From contig NW_027460412.1 of the NCBI RefSeq assembly GCF_050947875.1, forward strand, positions 372,001 through 436,000: a stretch of 64,000 nt of DNA. The letters are read 5' to 3'. The stretch is from Dermacentor variabilis. Lineage: Eukaryota > Arthropoda > Arachnida > Ixodida > Ixodidae. A program made the translations under genes and the position numbers. The notes beneath the pieces are model-generated. The model was not told where the DNA came from. It saw nothing but the letters and a program-made list of their open reading frames with translations, and made no database searches. This document shows positions 50,701-63,100 of the stretch, piece after piece (position 1 is the stretch's first letter; each line of letters opens with the position of its first letter).

Positions 50701-51920
50701 ACAATTTGCATGCATATCTTGTGGTTTTGCAGAAAACAACGTCTGCGTCTACCAAAAGATGCATGTGCATGTTTAACAAGTGGTTTGGCACAAATGCATG
50801 CGCGGGTGCTAAAAAGAGCAGCATGGGTGTGCTTAGCAACTCGTTTGGTAGAAATCCACGTGCGCGTTCTGCCAAAAGCACCATTTGCATGCATACCTTG
50901 TGGTTTTGCAGAAAACAACGTCCGCGTCTACCAAAACATGCATGTGCATGCTTAACAAGTGGTTTGGCACAAATCCATGCGCGGGTGCTAAAAAGAGCAG
51001 CATGGGCGTGCTTAGCACGTCGTTTGGTAGAAATCCACGTGCGCGTTCTGCCAAAAGCACGATTAATTTGCATGCATATCTTGTGGTTTTGCAGAAAAGA
51101 ACGTCCGCGTCTACCAAAAGATGCATGTCCATGCTTAACATGTGGTTTGGCACAAATCCATGCGCGGGTGCTAAAAAGAGCAGCATGGGCGTGCTTAGCA
51201 AGTCGTTTGGTAGAAATCCACGTGCGCGTTCTGCCAAAAGCACCATTTGCATGCATATCTTGTGGTTTTGCAGAAAACAACGTCCGCGTCTACCAAAATA
51301 TGCATGTGCATGCTTAACAAGTGGTTTGGCACAAATCCATGCGCGGGTGCTAAAAAAGCAGCATGGGCGTGCCTAGCACGTCGTTTGGTAGAAATGCACG
51401 TGCGCGTTCTGCCAAAAGCACCATTTACATATATAGCTTGTGGTTTCGCAGAAAACAACGTCCGGGTCTACCAAAAGATGCATGTGCATGCTTAAAAAGT
51501 GTTTTGGCAGAAATCCATGCGCGGGTGCTAAAAAGAGCAGCATGGGCGTGCTTAGCACGTCGTTTGGAAGTAATCCACGTGCGCGTTCTGCCAAAAGCAC
51601 CATTTGCATGCACATCTTCTGGTTTTCAGAAAAAAACGTCCGCGTCTATCAAAGCTAAATGTGCACGCTTAACAAGTGGTTGGGCACAAATCCATGCGCG
51701 GGTGCTAAAAAGAGCAGCATGGGCATCCTTAGCACGTTGTTTGGTAGAAATCCACGTGCGCGTTCTGCCAAAACCACCATTTGCATGCATATCTTGTGGT
51801 TTTGCAGAAAACAACGTCCGCGTCTACCAAAAGATACATGTGCATGCTTAACAAGTGCTTTGGCCCAAATCCATGCGCGGGTGCTAAAAAGAGCAGCATG
51901 GGTGTGCTTAGCACGTCATT
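47790..51920 (+). repeat. Repeated 1.4-kb segment at 2,689-bp spacing
   Basis: The stretch from about 47,790 to 49,230, with one type-a and one type-b 183-bp monomer, recurs from about 50,479 to 51,920. The intervening 1.2 kb resembles 45,460-46,500 and 58,520-59,900. The first copy has one-base losses that the second lacks (AAGTCTTTGG near 48,516). Both carry a shortened U2 start, GGTTTTCAGAAAAAAACG, near 48,932 and 51,622. Confidence 0.72.
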
Positions 51921-54900
51921 TGGTAGAAATCCACGTGCCCGCTCTGCCAAAAGCACCATTTGCATGCAGACCTTGTGGTTTTGGAGAAAACAACGTCCGC
52001 GTCTACCAAAAGATGCATGTGCATGCTTAACAAGTGGTTTGGCACAAATCCATGCGCGGGTGCTAAAAAGAGCAGCATGGCCGTGCTTAGCGCGTCGTTT
52101 GGTAGAAATCCACGTGCGCGTTCTGCCAAAAGCACCATTTGCATGCACATCTTTAGGTTTTGCAGAAAACAACGTCCGCGTCTACCGAAAGATGCATGTG
52201 CATGCTTAACAAGTGGTTTGGCACAAATCCACGCGCGGGTGCTAAAAAGAGCAGATGGACGAGATTAGCACGTCTTTTGGTAGAAATCCATGTGCGCGTT
52301 CTGAAAAAGCACCATTTGCATGCATATCTTGTGGTTTTGCAGAAAACAGTGTCCGCGTCTACCAAAAGATGCATGTGCATGCTTAACAAGTGGTTTGGCA
52401 CAAATCCATGCGCGGGTGCTAAAAAGACCAGCATGGCCGTGCTTAGCGCGTCGTTTGGTATAAATCCACGTGCGCGTTCTGCCAAAAGCACCATTTGCAT
52501 GCACATCTTTAGGTTTTGCAGAAAACAACGTCCGCGTCTAACAAAAGATGCATGTGCATGCTTAACAAGTGGTTTGGCACAAATCCATGCGCGGGTGCTA
52601 AAAAGAGCAGCATGGCCGTGCTTAGCGCGTCGTTTGGTAGAAATCCACGTGCGCGTTCTGCCAAAACCACCATTTGCATGCACATCTTTAGGTTTTGCAG
52701 AAAACAACGTCCGCGCCTACCAAAAGATGCATATGCATGCTTAACAAGTGGTTTGGCACAAATCCACGCGCGGGTGCTAAAAAGAGCAGATGGACGAGAT
52801 TAGCACGTCATCTGCTAGAAATCTACGTGCGCGCTCTGCCAAAAGCACCATTTGCATGCATACCTTGTGGTTTTGCAGAAAACAACGTCCGCGTCTACCA
52901 AAAGATGCATGTGCAAGCTTAACAAGTGGTTTGTCTCAAATCCATGGGCGGGTGCTAAAGAGAGCAGCATGGGCGTGCTTAGCACGTCATTTGGTAGAAA
53001 TCCACGTGCCCGTTCTGCCAAAAGCACCATTTGCATGCATACCTTGTGGTTTTGCAGATAACAACGTCCGCGTCTGCTAAAAGATGCATGTGCATGCTTA
53101 ACAAGTGGTTTGGCACAAATCCATGCGCGGGTGCTAAAAAGAGCAGCATGGGCGTGCTTAGCACGTCCTTTGGTAGAAATCCACGTGCGCGTTCTGCCAA
53201 AACCACCATTTGCATGCATATCTTGTGGTTTTGCAGAAAACAACGTCCGCGTCTACCAAAAGATGCATGTGCATGTTTAACAAGTGGTTTGGCACAAATT
53301 CATGCGCGGGTGCTAAAAAGAGCAGCATGGGCGTGCTTATCACGTCGTTTGGTAGAAATCCAAGTGCGCGTTCTGCCAAAAGCACCATTTGCATGCATAT
53401 CTTGTGGTTTTGCAGAAAAGAACGTCCTCGTCTACCAAAAGATGCATGTGCATGCTTAACAAGTGGTTTGGCACAAATCCACGCGCGGGTGCTAAAAAGA
53501 GCAGATGGACGAGATTAACACGTCGTTTGGTAGAAATCCATGTGCGCATTCTGCCAAAAGCACCATTTGCATGCATACCTTGTGGTTTTGCAGAAAACAA
53601 CGTCAGCGTCTACCAAAATATGCATGTGCATGCTAAACAAGTGGTTTGGCACAAATCCATGCGCGGGTGCTAAAAAGAGCAGCATGGGCGTGCTTAGCAC
53701 ATCGTTTGGTAGAAATTCACGTGCGCGTTCTGCCAAAAGCACCATTTATTTGCATGCACATCTTGTGGTTTTGGAGAAAACAACGTCCGCAACTACCAAA
53801 AGATGCATGTGCATGCTTAACAAGTGGTTTGGCACAAATCCATGCGCGGGTGCTAAAAAGAGCAGCGTGGCCGTGCTTAGCACGTCGTTTGGTAGAAATC
53901 CACGTGCGCGTTCTGCTAAAAGCACAATTTGCATGCATATCTTGTGGTTTTGCAGAAAACAACGTCTGTGTCTACCAAAAGATGCATGTGCATGCTTAAC
54001 AAGTGGTTTGGCACAAATGCATGCGCGGGTGCTAAAAAGAGCAGCATGGGTGTGCTTAGCAACTCGTTTTGTAGAAATCCACGTGCGCGTTCTGCCAAAA
54101 GCACCATTTGCATGTATACCTTGTGGTTTTGCAGAAAACAACGTCCGCGTCTACCAAAACATGCATGTGCATGCTTAACAAGTGGTTTGGCACAAATCCA
54201 TGCGCGTGTGCTAAAAAGAGCAGCATGGGCGTGCTTAGCACGTCGTTTGGTAGAAATCCACGTGCGCGTTCTGCCAAAAGCACGATTAATTTGCATGCAT
54301 ATCTTGTGGTTTTGCAGAAAAGAACGTCCGCGTCTACCAAAAGATGCATGTGCATGCTTAACATGTGGTTTGGCACAAATCCATGCGCGGGTGCTAAAAA
54401 GAGCAGCATGGGCGTGCTTAGCAAGTCGTTTGGTAGAAATCCACGTGCGCGTTCTGCCAAAAGCACCATTTGCATGCATATCTTGTGGTTTTGCAGAAAA
54501 CAACGTCCGCGTCTACCAAACGATGCATGTGCATGCTTAACAAGTGGTTTGGCACAAATCCATGCGCGGGTGCTAAAAAAAGCAGCATGGGCGTGCCTAG
54601 CACGTCGTTTGGTAGAAATGCACGTGCGCGTTCTGCCAAAAGCACCATTTGCATATATAGCGTGTGGTTTCGCAGAAAACAACGTCCGGGTCTACCAAAA
54701 GATGCATGTGCATGCTTAAAAAGTGTTTTGGCAGAAATCCATGCGCGGGTGCTAAAAAGAGCAGCATGGGCGTGCTTAGCACGTCGTTTGGAAGTAATCC
54801 ACGTGCGCGTTCTGCCAAAAGCACCATTTGCATGCACATCTTCTGGTTTTGCAGAAAACAACGTTCGCGTCTACCAAAGCTACATGTGCACGCTTAAGTG

Positions 54901-56033
54901 GTTTGGCAGAAATCCATGCGCGGGTGCTAAAAAAGCAGCATGGGCGTGCCTAGCACGTCATTTGGTAGAAATCCACGTGCCCGTTCTGCCAAAAGCACCA
55001 TTTGCATGCATACCTTGTGGTTTTGGAGAAAACAACGTCCGCGTCTACCAAAAGATGCATGTGCATGCTTAACAAGTGGTTGGGCACAAATCCATGCGCG
55101 GGTGCTAAAAAGAGCAGCATGGGCATCCTTAGCACGTTGTTTGGTAGAAATCCACGTGCGCGTTCTGCCAAAACCACCATTTGCATGCATATCTTGTGGT
55201 TTTGCAGAAAACAACGTCCGCGTCTACCAAAAGATACATGTGCTTGCTTAACAAGTGGATTGGCACAAATCCATGCGCGGGTACTAAAAAGAGCAGCATG
55301 GGCGCGCTTAGCACGTCATTTGGAAGAAATCCACATGCCCGTTCTGCCAAAAGCACCATTTGCATGCATACCTTGTGGTTTTGGAGAAAAGAACATCCGC
55401 GTCTACCAAAAGATGCATGTGCATGCTTAACAAGTGGTTTGGCACAAATCCATGCGCGGTTGCTAAAAAGAGCAGCATGAGCGTGCTTAGCACGTCGTTT
55501 GGTAGAAATCCACGTGCGCGTTCTGCCAAAAGCACCATTTGCATGCATATCTTGTGGTTTTGCAGAAAAGAACGTCCGCGTCTACCAAAAGATGCATGTG
55601 CATGCTTAACATGTGGTTTGGCACAAATCCATGCGCGGGTGCTAAAAAGAGCAGCATGGGCGTGCTTAGCAAGTCGTTTGGTAGAAATCCACGTGCGCGT
55701 TCTGCCAAAAGCACCATTTGCATGCATATCTTGTGGTTTTGCAGAAAACAACGTCCGCGTCTACCAAAAGATGCATGTGCATGCTTAACAAGTGGTTTGG
55801 CACAAATCCATGCGCGGGTGCTAAAAAAGCAGCATGGGCGTGCCTAGCACGTCGTTTGGTAGAAATGCACGTGCGCGTTCTGCCAAAAGCACCATTTGCA
55901 TATATAGCTTGTGGTTTCGTAGAAAACAACGTCCGGGTCTATCGAAAGATGCATGTGCATGCTTAAAAAGTGTTTTGGCAGAAATCCATGCGCGGATGCT
56001 AAAAAGAGCAGCATGGGCGTGTTTAGCACGTCG

Positions 56034-56066
56034 TTTGGTAGAAATCCACGTGCGCGTTCTGCCAAA
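56034..56066. other. Imperfect inverted repeat (dyad) in U1
   Basis: Arms TTTGGTAGAA (56034-56043) and TTCTGCCAAA (56057-56066) pair at 9 of 10 positions around a 13-base spacer. The spacer contains CGTGCGCG. A matching but weaker dyad is found in U2. The element recurs in nearly every monomer of the window. Short dyads are known from several centromeric satellites and have been proposed to form hairpins or cruciforms; that it does so here is inference. Confidence 0.75.
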
Positions 56067-56174
56067 AGCACCATTTGCATGCATATCTTGTGGTTTTGCA
56101 GAAAACAATGTCCGCATCTACCAAAAGATGCATATGCATGCTTAACAAGTTGTTTGGCACAAATCCATGCGCGG

Positions 56175-56208
56175 GTGCTAAAAAGAGCAGCATGGGCGTG
56201 CTTAGCAC
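56175..56208. other. Perfect 7-bp inverted repeat in U3
   Basis: GTGCTAA (56175-56181) and TTAGCAC (56202-56208) are exact reverse complements separated by 20 bases. The arms are conserved in most monomers, even in the variant whose spacer carries GATGGACGAGA. Some monomers lose the right arm (TTATCAC, TTAGCAA or TTTGCAC). A role as a protein site or hairpin stem is possible but cannot be shown from sequence alone. Confidence 0.7.
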
Positions 56209-57199
56209 GTCGTTTGGTAGAAATCCACGTGCGCGTTCTGCCAAAAGCACCATTTGCATGCATATCTTGTGGTTTTGCAGAAAACAATGTCCGCATCTAC
56301 CAAAAGATGCATATGCATGCTTAACAAGTTGTTTGGCACAAATCCATGCGCGGGTGCTAAAAAGAGCAGCATGGGCGTGCTTAGCACGTCGTTTGGTAGA
56401 AATCCACGTGCGCGTTCTGCCAAAAGCAACATTTGCATGCATATCTTGTGGTTTTGCAGAAAACAACGTCAGCGTCTACCAAAAGATGCATGTGCATGCT
56501 TAACAAGTGGTTTGGCAAAAATCCATGCGCGGGTGCTAAAAAGAGCAGCATGAGCGTGCTTAGCACGTCGTTTGGTAGAAATCCACGTGCGCGTTCTGCC
56601 AAAAGCACCATTTGCATGCATATCTTGTGGTTTTGCAGAAAACAACGTGCGCGTCTACCAAAAGATGCATGTGCATGCTTAACAAGTGGTTTGGCACAAA
56701 TCCATGCGCGGGTGCTAAAAAAGCAGCATGGGCGTGCCTAGCACGTCGTTTGGTAGAAATGCACGTGCGCGTTCTGCCAAAAGCACCATTTGCATATATA
56801 GCTTGTGGTTTCGTAGAAAACAACGTCCGGGTCTACCGAAAGATGCATGTGCATGCTTAAAAAGTGTTTTGGCAGAAATCCATGCGCGGATGCTAAAAAG
56901 AGCAGCATGGGCGTGTTTAGCACGTCGTTTGGTAGAAATCCACGTGCGCGTTCTGCCAAAAGCACCATTTGCATGCATATCTTGTGGTTTTGCAGAAAAC
57001 AATGTCCGCATCTACCAAAAGATGCATATGCATGCTTAACAAGTTGTTTGGCACAAATCCATGCGCGGGTGCTAAAAAGAGCAGCATGGGCGTGCTTAGC
57101 ACGTCGTTTGGTAGAAATCCACGTGCGCGTTCTGCCAAAAGCAACATTTGCATGCATATCTTGTGGTTTTGCAGAAAACAACGTCCGCGTCTACCAAAA

Positions 57200-60100
57200 T
57201 ATGCATGTGCATGCTTAACAAGTGGTTTGGCACAAATCCATGCGCGGGTGCTAAAAAAGCAGCATGGGCGTGCCTAGCACGTCGTTTGGTAGAAATGCAC
57301 GTGCGCGTTCTGCCAAAAGCACCATTTACATATATAGCTTGTGGTTTCGCAGAAAACAACGTCCGGGTCTACCAAAAGATGCATGTGCATGCTTAAAAAG
57401 TGTTTTGGCAGAAATCCATGCGCGGGTGCTAAAAAGAGCAGCATGGGCGTGCTTAGCACGTCGTTTGGAAGTAATCCACGTGCGCGTTCTGCCAAAAGCA
57501 CCATTTGCATGCACATCTGGTTTTCAGAAAACAACGTCCGCGTCTATCAAAGCTAAATGTGCACGCTTAACAAGTGGTTGGGCACAAATCCATGCGCGGG
57601 TGCTAAAAAGAGCAGCATGGGCATCCTTAGCACGTTGTTTGGTAGAAATCCACGTGCGCGTTCTGCCAAAACCACCATTTGCATGCATATCTTGTGGTTT
57701 TGCAGAAAACAACGTCCGCGTCTACCAAAAGATACATGTGCATGCTTAACAAGTGCTTTGGCACAAATCCATGCGCGGGTGCTAAAAAGAGCAGCATGGG
57801 CGTGCTTAGCACGTCATTTGGGAGAAATCCACGTGCGCGTTCTGCCAAAAGCACCATTTGCATGCACATCTTTAGGTTTTGCAGAAAACAACGTCCGCGT
57901 CTACCAAAAGATGCATGTGCATGCTTAACAAGTGGTTTGGCACAAATCCACGCGCGGGTGCTAAAAAGAGCAGATGGACGAGATTAGCACGTCTTTTGGT
58001 AGAAATCCATGTGCGCGTTCTGAAAAAGCACCATTTGCATGCATATCTTGTGGTTTTGCAGAAAACAGTGTCCGCGTCTACCAAAAGATGCATGTGCATG
58101 CTTAACAAGTGGTTTGGCACAAATCCATGCGCGGGTGCTAAAAAGACCAGCATGGCCGTGCTTAGCGCGTCGTTTGGTACAAATCCACGTGCGCGTTCTG
58201 CCAAAAGCACCATTTGCATGCACATCTTTAGGTTTTGCAGAAAACAACGTCCGCGTCTAACAAAAGATGCATGTGCATGGTTAACAAGTGGTTTGGCACA
58301 AATCCACGCGCGGGTGCTAAAAAGAGCAGATGGACGAGATTAGCACGTCGTTTGCTAGAGATCTACGTGCGCGCTCTGCCAAAAGCACCATTTGCATGCA
58401 TACCTTGTGGTTTTGCAGAAAACAACGTCCGCGTCTACCAAAAGATGCATGTGCATGCTTAACAAGTGGTTTGTCTCAAATCCATGCGCGGGTGCTAAAA
58501 ATAGCAGCGTGGGCGTGCTTAGCACGTCATTTGGTAGAAATCCACGTGCGCGTTCTGCCAAAAGCACCATTTGCATGCATATCTTGTGGTTTTGCAGAAA
58601 ACAACGTCCGCGTCTACCAAAAGATGCATGTGCATGCTTAACAAGTGGTTTGGCACAAATCCATGCGCGGGTGCTAAAAAGACCAGCATGGGCGTGCTTA
58701 TCACGTCGTTTGGTAGAAATCCAAGTGCGCGTTCTGCCAAAAGCACCATTTGCATGCATATCTTGTGGTTTTGCAGAAAAGAACGTCCGCGTCTACCAAA
58801 AGATGCATGTGCATGCTTAACAAGTTGTTTGGCACAAATCCATGCGCGGGTGCTAAAAAGAGCAGCATGACCGTGCTTAGCGCGACGTTTGGTAGAAATC
58901 CACGTGCGCGTTTTGCCAAAAGCACCATTTGCATGCACATCTTTAGGTTTTGCAGAAAACAACGTCCTCGTCTACCAAAAGATGCATGTGCATGCTTAAC
59001 AAGTGGTTTGGCACAAATCCACGCGCGGGTGCTAAAAAGAGCAGATGGACGAGATTAACACGTCGTTTGGTAGAAATCCATGTGCGCGTTCTGCCAAAAG
59101 CACCATTTGCATGCATATCTTGTGGTTTTGCAGAAAACAGTGTCCGCGTCTACCAAAAGATGCATGTGCATGCTTAACAAGTGGTTTGGCACAAATCCAT
59201 GCGCGGGTGCTAAAAAGAGCAGCATAGGCGTGTTTAGCACGACGTTTGGTAGAAATCCACGTGCGCGTTTTGCCAAAAGCATCATTTGCATGCATATCTT
59301 TAGGTTTTGCAGAAAACAACGTCCTCGTCTACCAAAAGATGCATGTGCATGCTTAACAAGTGGTTTGGCACAAATCCACGCGCGGGTGCTAAAAAGAGCA
59401 GCATAGGCGTGTTTAGCATGTCGTTTGGTAGAAATCCACGTGCCCGTTCTGCCAAAAGCATCATTTCCATGCATACCTTGTGGTTTTGGAGAAAACAACG
59501 TCCGCGTCTACCAAAAGATGCATGTACATGCTTAACAAGTGGTTTGGCACAAATCCATGCGCGGGTGCTAAAAAGAGCAGCATGGCCGTGCTTAGCGCGA
59601 CGTTTGGAAGAAATCCACGTGCGAGTTCTGCCAAAAGCACCATTTGCATGCACATCTTGTGGTTTTGCAGAAAACAACGTCCACGTCTACCAAAAGATGC
59701 ATGTGCATTCTTAACAAGTGGTTTGGCACAAATCCATGCGCGGGTGCTAGAAAGAGCAGCATGGGCGTGCTTAGCACGTCGTTTGGTAGAAATCCACGTG
59801 CGCGCTCTCCCAAAAGCACTATTTGCATGCATACCTTGTGGTTTTGCAGGAAACAACGTCAGCGTCTACGAAAATATACATGTGCATGCTGAACAAGTGG
59901 TTTGGCACAAATCCATGCGCGGGTGCTAAAAAGAGCAGCATGGGCGTGCTTAGCACATCGTTAGGTAAAAATTCACGTGCGCCTTCTGCCAAAAGCACCA
60001 TTTATTTGCATGCATATCTTGTGGTTTTGGAGAAAACAACGTCCGCATCTACCAAAAGATGCATGTGCATGCTTAACAAGTGGTTTGGCACAAATCCATG

Positions 60101-63100
60101 CGCGGGTGCTAAAAGAGCAGCGTGGCCGTGCTTAGCACGTCGTTTGGTAGAAATCCACGTGCGCGTTCTGCTAAAAGCACAATTTGCATGCATATCTTGT
60201 GGTTTTGCAGAAAACAACGTCTGCGTCTACCAAAAGATGCATGTGCATGCTTAACAAGTGGTTTGGCACAAATGCATGCGCGGGTGCTAAAAAGAGCAGC
60301 ATGGGTGTGCTTAGCAACTCGTTTGGTAGAAATCCACGTGCGCGTTCTGCCAAAAGCACCATTTGCATGCATACCTTGTGGTTTTGCAGAAAACCACGTC
60401 CGCGTCTACCAAAACATGCATGTGCATGCTTAACAAGTGGTTTGGCACAAATCCATGCGCGGGTGCTAAAAAGAGCAGCATGGGCGTGCTTAGCACGTCG
60501 TTTGGTAGAAATCCACGTGCGCGTTCTGCCAAAAGCACGATTAATTTGCATGCATATCTTGTGGTTTTGCAGAAAAGAACGTCCGCGTCTACCAAAAGAT
60601 GCATGTCCATGCTTAACATGTGGTTTGGCACAAATCCATGCGCGGGTGCTAAAAAGACCAGCATGGGCGTGCTTATCACGTCGTTTGGTAGAAATCCAAG
60701 TGCGCGTTCTGCCAAAAGCACCATTTGCATGCATATCTTGTGGTTTTGCAGAAAAGAACGTCCGCGTCTACCAAAAGATGCATGTGCATGCTTAACAAGT
60801 TGTTTGGCACAAATCCATGCGCGGGTGCTAAAAAGAGCAGCATGGCCGTGCTTAGCGCGACGTTTGGTAGAAATCCACGTGCGCGTTTTGCCAAAAGCAC
60901 CATTTGCATGCACATCTTTAGGTTTTGCAGAAAACAACGTCCTCGTCTACCAAAAGATGCATGTGCATGCTTAACAAGTGGTTTGGCACAAATCCACGCG
61001 CGGGTGCTAAAAAGTGCAGATGGACGAGATTAACACGTCGTTTGGTAGAAATCCATTTGCGCGTTCTGCCAAAAGCACCATTTGCATGCATATCTTGTGG
61101 TTTTGCAGAAAACAGTGTCCGCGTCTACCAAAAGATGCATGTGCATGTTTAACAAGTGGTTTGGCACAAATCCATGCGCGGGTGCTAAAAAGAGCAGCAT
61201 AGGCGTGTTTAGCACGACGTTTGGTAGAAATCCACGTGCGCGTTTTGCCAAAAGCACCATTTGCATGCATATCTTTAGGTTTTGCAGAAAACAACGTCCG
61301 CGTCTACCAAAATATGCATGTGCATGCTTAACAAGTGGTTTGGCACAAATCCATGCGCGGGTGCTAAAAAAGCAGCATGGGCGTGCCTAGCACGTCGTTT
61401 GGTAGAAATGCACGTGCGCGTTCTGCCAAAAGCACCATTTACATATATAGCTTGTGGTTTCGCAGAAAACAACGTCCGGGTCTACCAAAAGATGCATGTG
61501 CATGCTTAAAAAGTGTTTTGGCAGAAATCCATGCGCGGGTGCTAAAAAGAGCAGCATGGGCGTGCTTAGCACGTCGTTTGGAAGTAATCCACGTGCGCGT
61601 TCTGCCAAAAGCACCATTTGCATGCACATCTTCTGGTTTTCAGAAAACAACGTCCGCGTCTATCAAAGCTAAATGTGCACGCTTAACAAGTGGTTGGGCA
61701 CAAATCCATGCGCGGGTGCTAAAAAGAGCAGCATGGGCATCCTTAGCACGTTGTTTGGTAGAAATCCACGTGCGCGTTCTGCCAAAACCACCATTTGCAT
61801 GCATATCTTGTGGTTTTGCAGAAAACAACGTCCGCGTCTACCAAAAGATACATGTGCATGCTTAACAAGTGCTTTGGCACAAATCCATGCGCGGGTGCTA
61901 AAAAGAGCAGCATGGGCGTGCTTAGCATGTCATTTGGGAGAAATCCACGTGCCCGCTCTGCCAAAAGCACCATTTGCATGCATACCTTGTGGTTTTGGAG
62001 AAAACAACGTCCGCGTCTACCAAAAGATGCATGTGCATGCTTAACAAGTGGTTTGGCACAAATCCATGCGCGGGTGCTAAAAAGAGCAGCATGGCCGTGC
62101 TTAGCGCGTCGTTTCGTAGAAATCCACGTGCGCGTTCTGCCAAAAGCACCATTTGCATGCAAATCTTTAGGTTTTGCAGAAAACAACGTCCGCGTCTACC
62201 AAAAGATGCATGTGCATGCTTAACAAGTGGTTTGGCACAAATCCACGCGCGGGTGCTAAAAAGAGCAGATGGACGAGATTAGCACGTCTTTTGGTGGAAA
62301 TCCATGTGCGCGTTCTGAAAAAGCACCATTTGCATGCATATCTTGTGGTTTTGCAGAAAACAGTGTCCGCGTCTACCAAAAGATGCATGTGCATGCTTAA
62401 CAAGTGGTTTGGCACAAATCCATGCGCGGGTGCTAAAAAGACCAGCATGGCCGTGCTTAGCGCGTCGTTTGGTACAAATCCACGTGCGCGTTCTGCCAAA
62501 AGCACCATTTGCATGCACATCTTTAGGTTTTGCAGAAAACAACGTCCGCGTCTAACAAAAGATGCATGTGCATGCTTAACAAGTGGTTTGGCACAAATCC
62601 ACGCGCGGGTGCTAAAAAGAGCAGATGGACGAGATTAGCACGTCGTTTGCTAGAGATCTACGTGCGCGCTCTGCCAAAAGCACCATTTGCATGCATACCT
62701 TGTGGTTTTGCAGAAAACAACGTCCGCGTCTACCAAAAGATGCATGTGCATGCTTAACAAGTGGTTTGTCTCAAATCCATGCGCGGGTGCTAAAAATAGC
62801 AGCGTGGGCGTGCTTAGCACGTCATTTGGTAGAAATCCACGTGCGCGTTCTGCCAAAAGCACCATTTGCATGCATATCTTGTGGTTTTGCAGAAAACAAC
62901 GTCCGCGTCTACCAAAAGATGCATGTGCATGCTTAACAAGTGGTTTGGCACAAATCCATGCGCGGGTGCTAAAAAGACCAGCATGGGCGTGGTTATCACG
63001 TCGTTTGGTAGAAATCCAAGTGCGCGTTCTGCCAAAAGCACCATTTGCATGCATATCTTGTGGTTTTGCAGAAAAGAACGTCCGCGTCTACCAAAAGATG

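Larger units (their letters stand above)
56033..56390 (+). repeat. Two adjacent identical monomers
   Basis: The monomers 56,033-56,211 and 56,212-56,390 match base for base, including rare variants (AACAATGTCCGCATC, GCATATGCATGC and AACAAGTTG). Adjacent monomers elsewhere in the window differ at several positions. This pair is therefore a recent single-monomer duplication, the smallest step of array growth visible here. The same variant monomer appears once more near 56,927-57,105. Confidence 0.9.
51921..57200 (+). repeat. Mosaic block of monomer variants
   Basis: The block has the same monomer family, with module orders seen elsewhere joined in new combinations. A two-base loss (TTCTGAAAAAGCACC near 52,303) is shared with 58,022 and 62,317. 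The type-a and type-b 183-bp pair occurs at 53,747 and 54,288. From 55,821 a 5-monomer group recurs at an offset of 894 bp (56,715). No sequence foreign to the satellite is seen. Confidence 0.7.
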
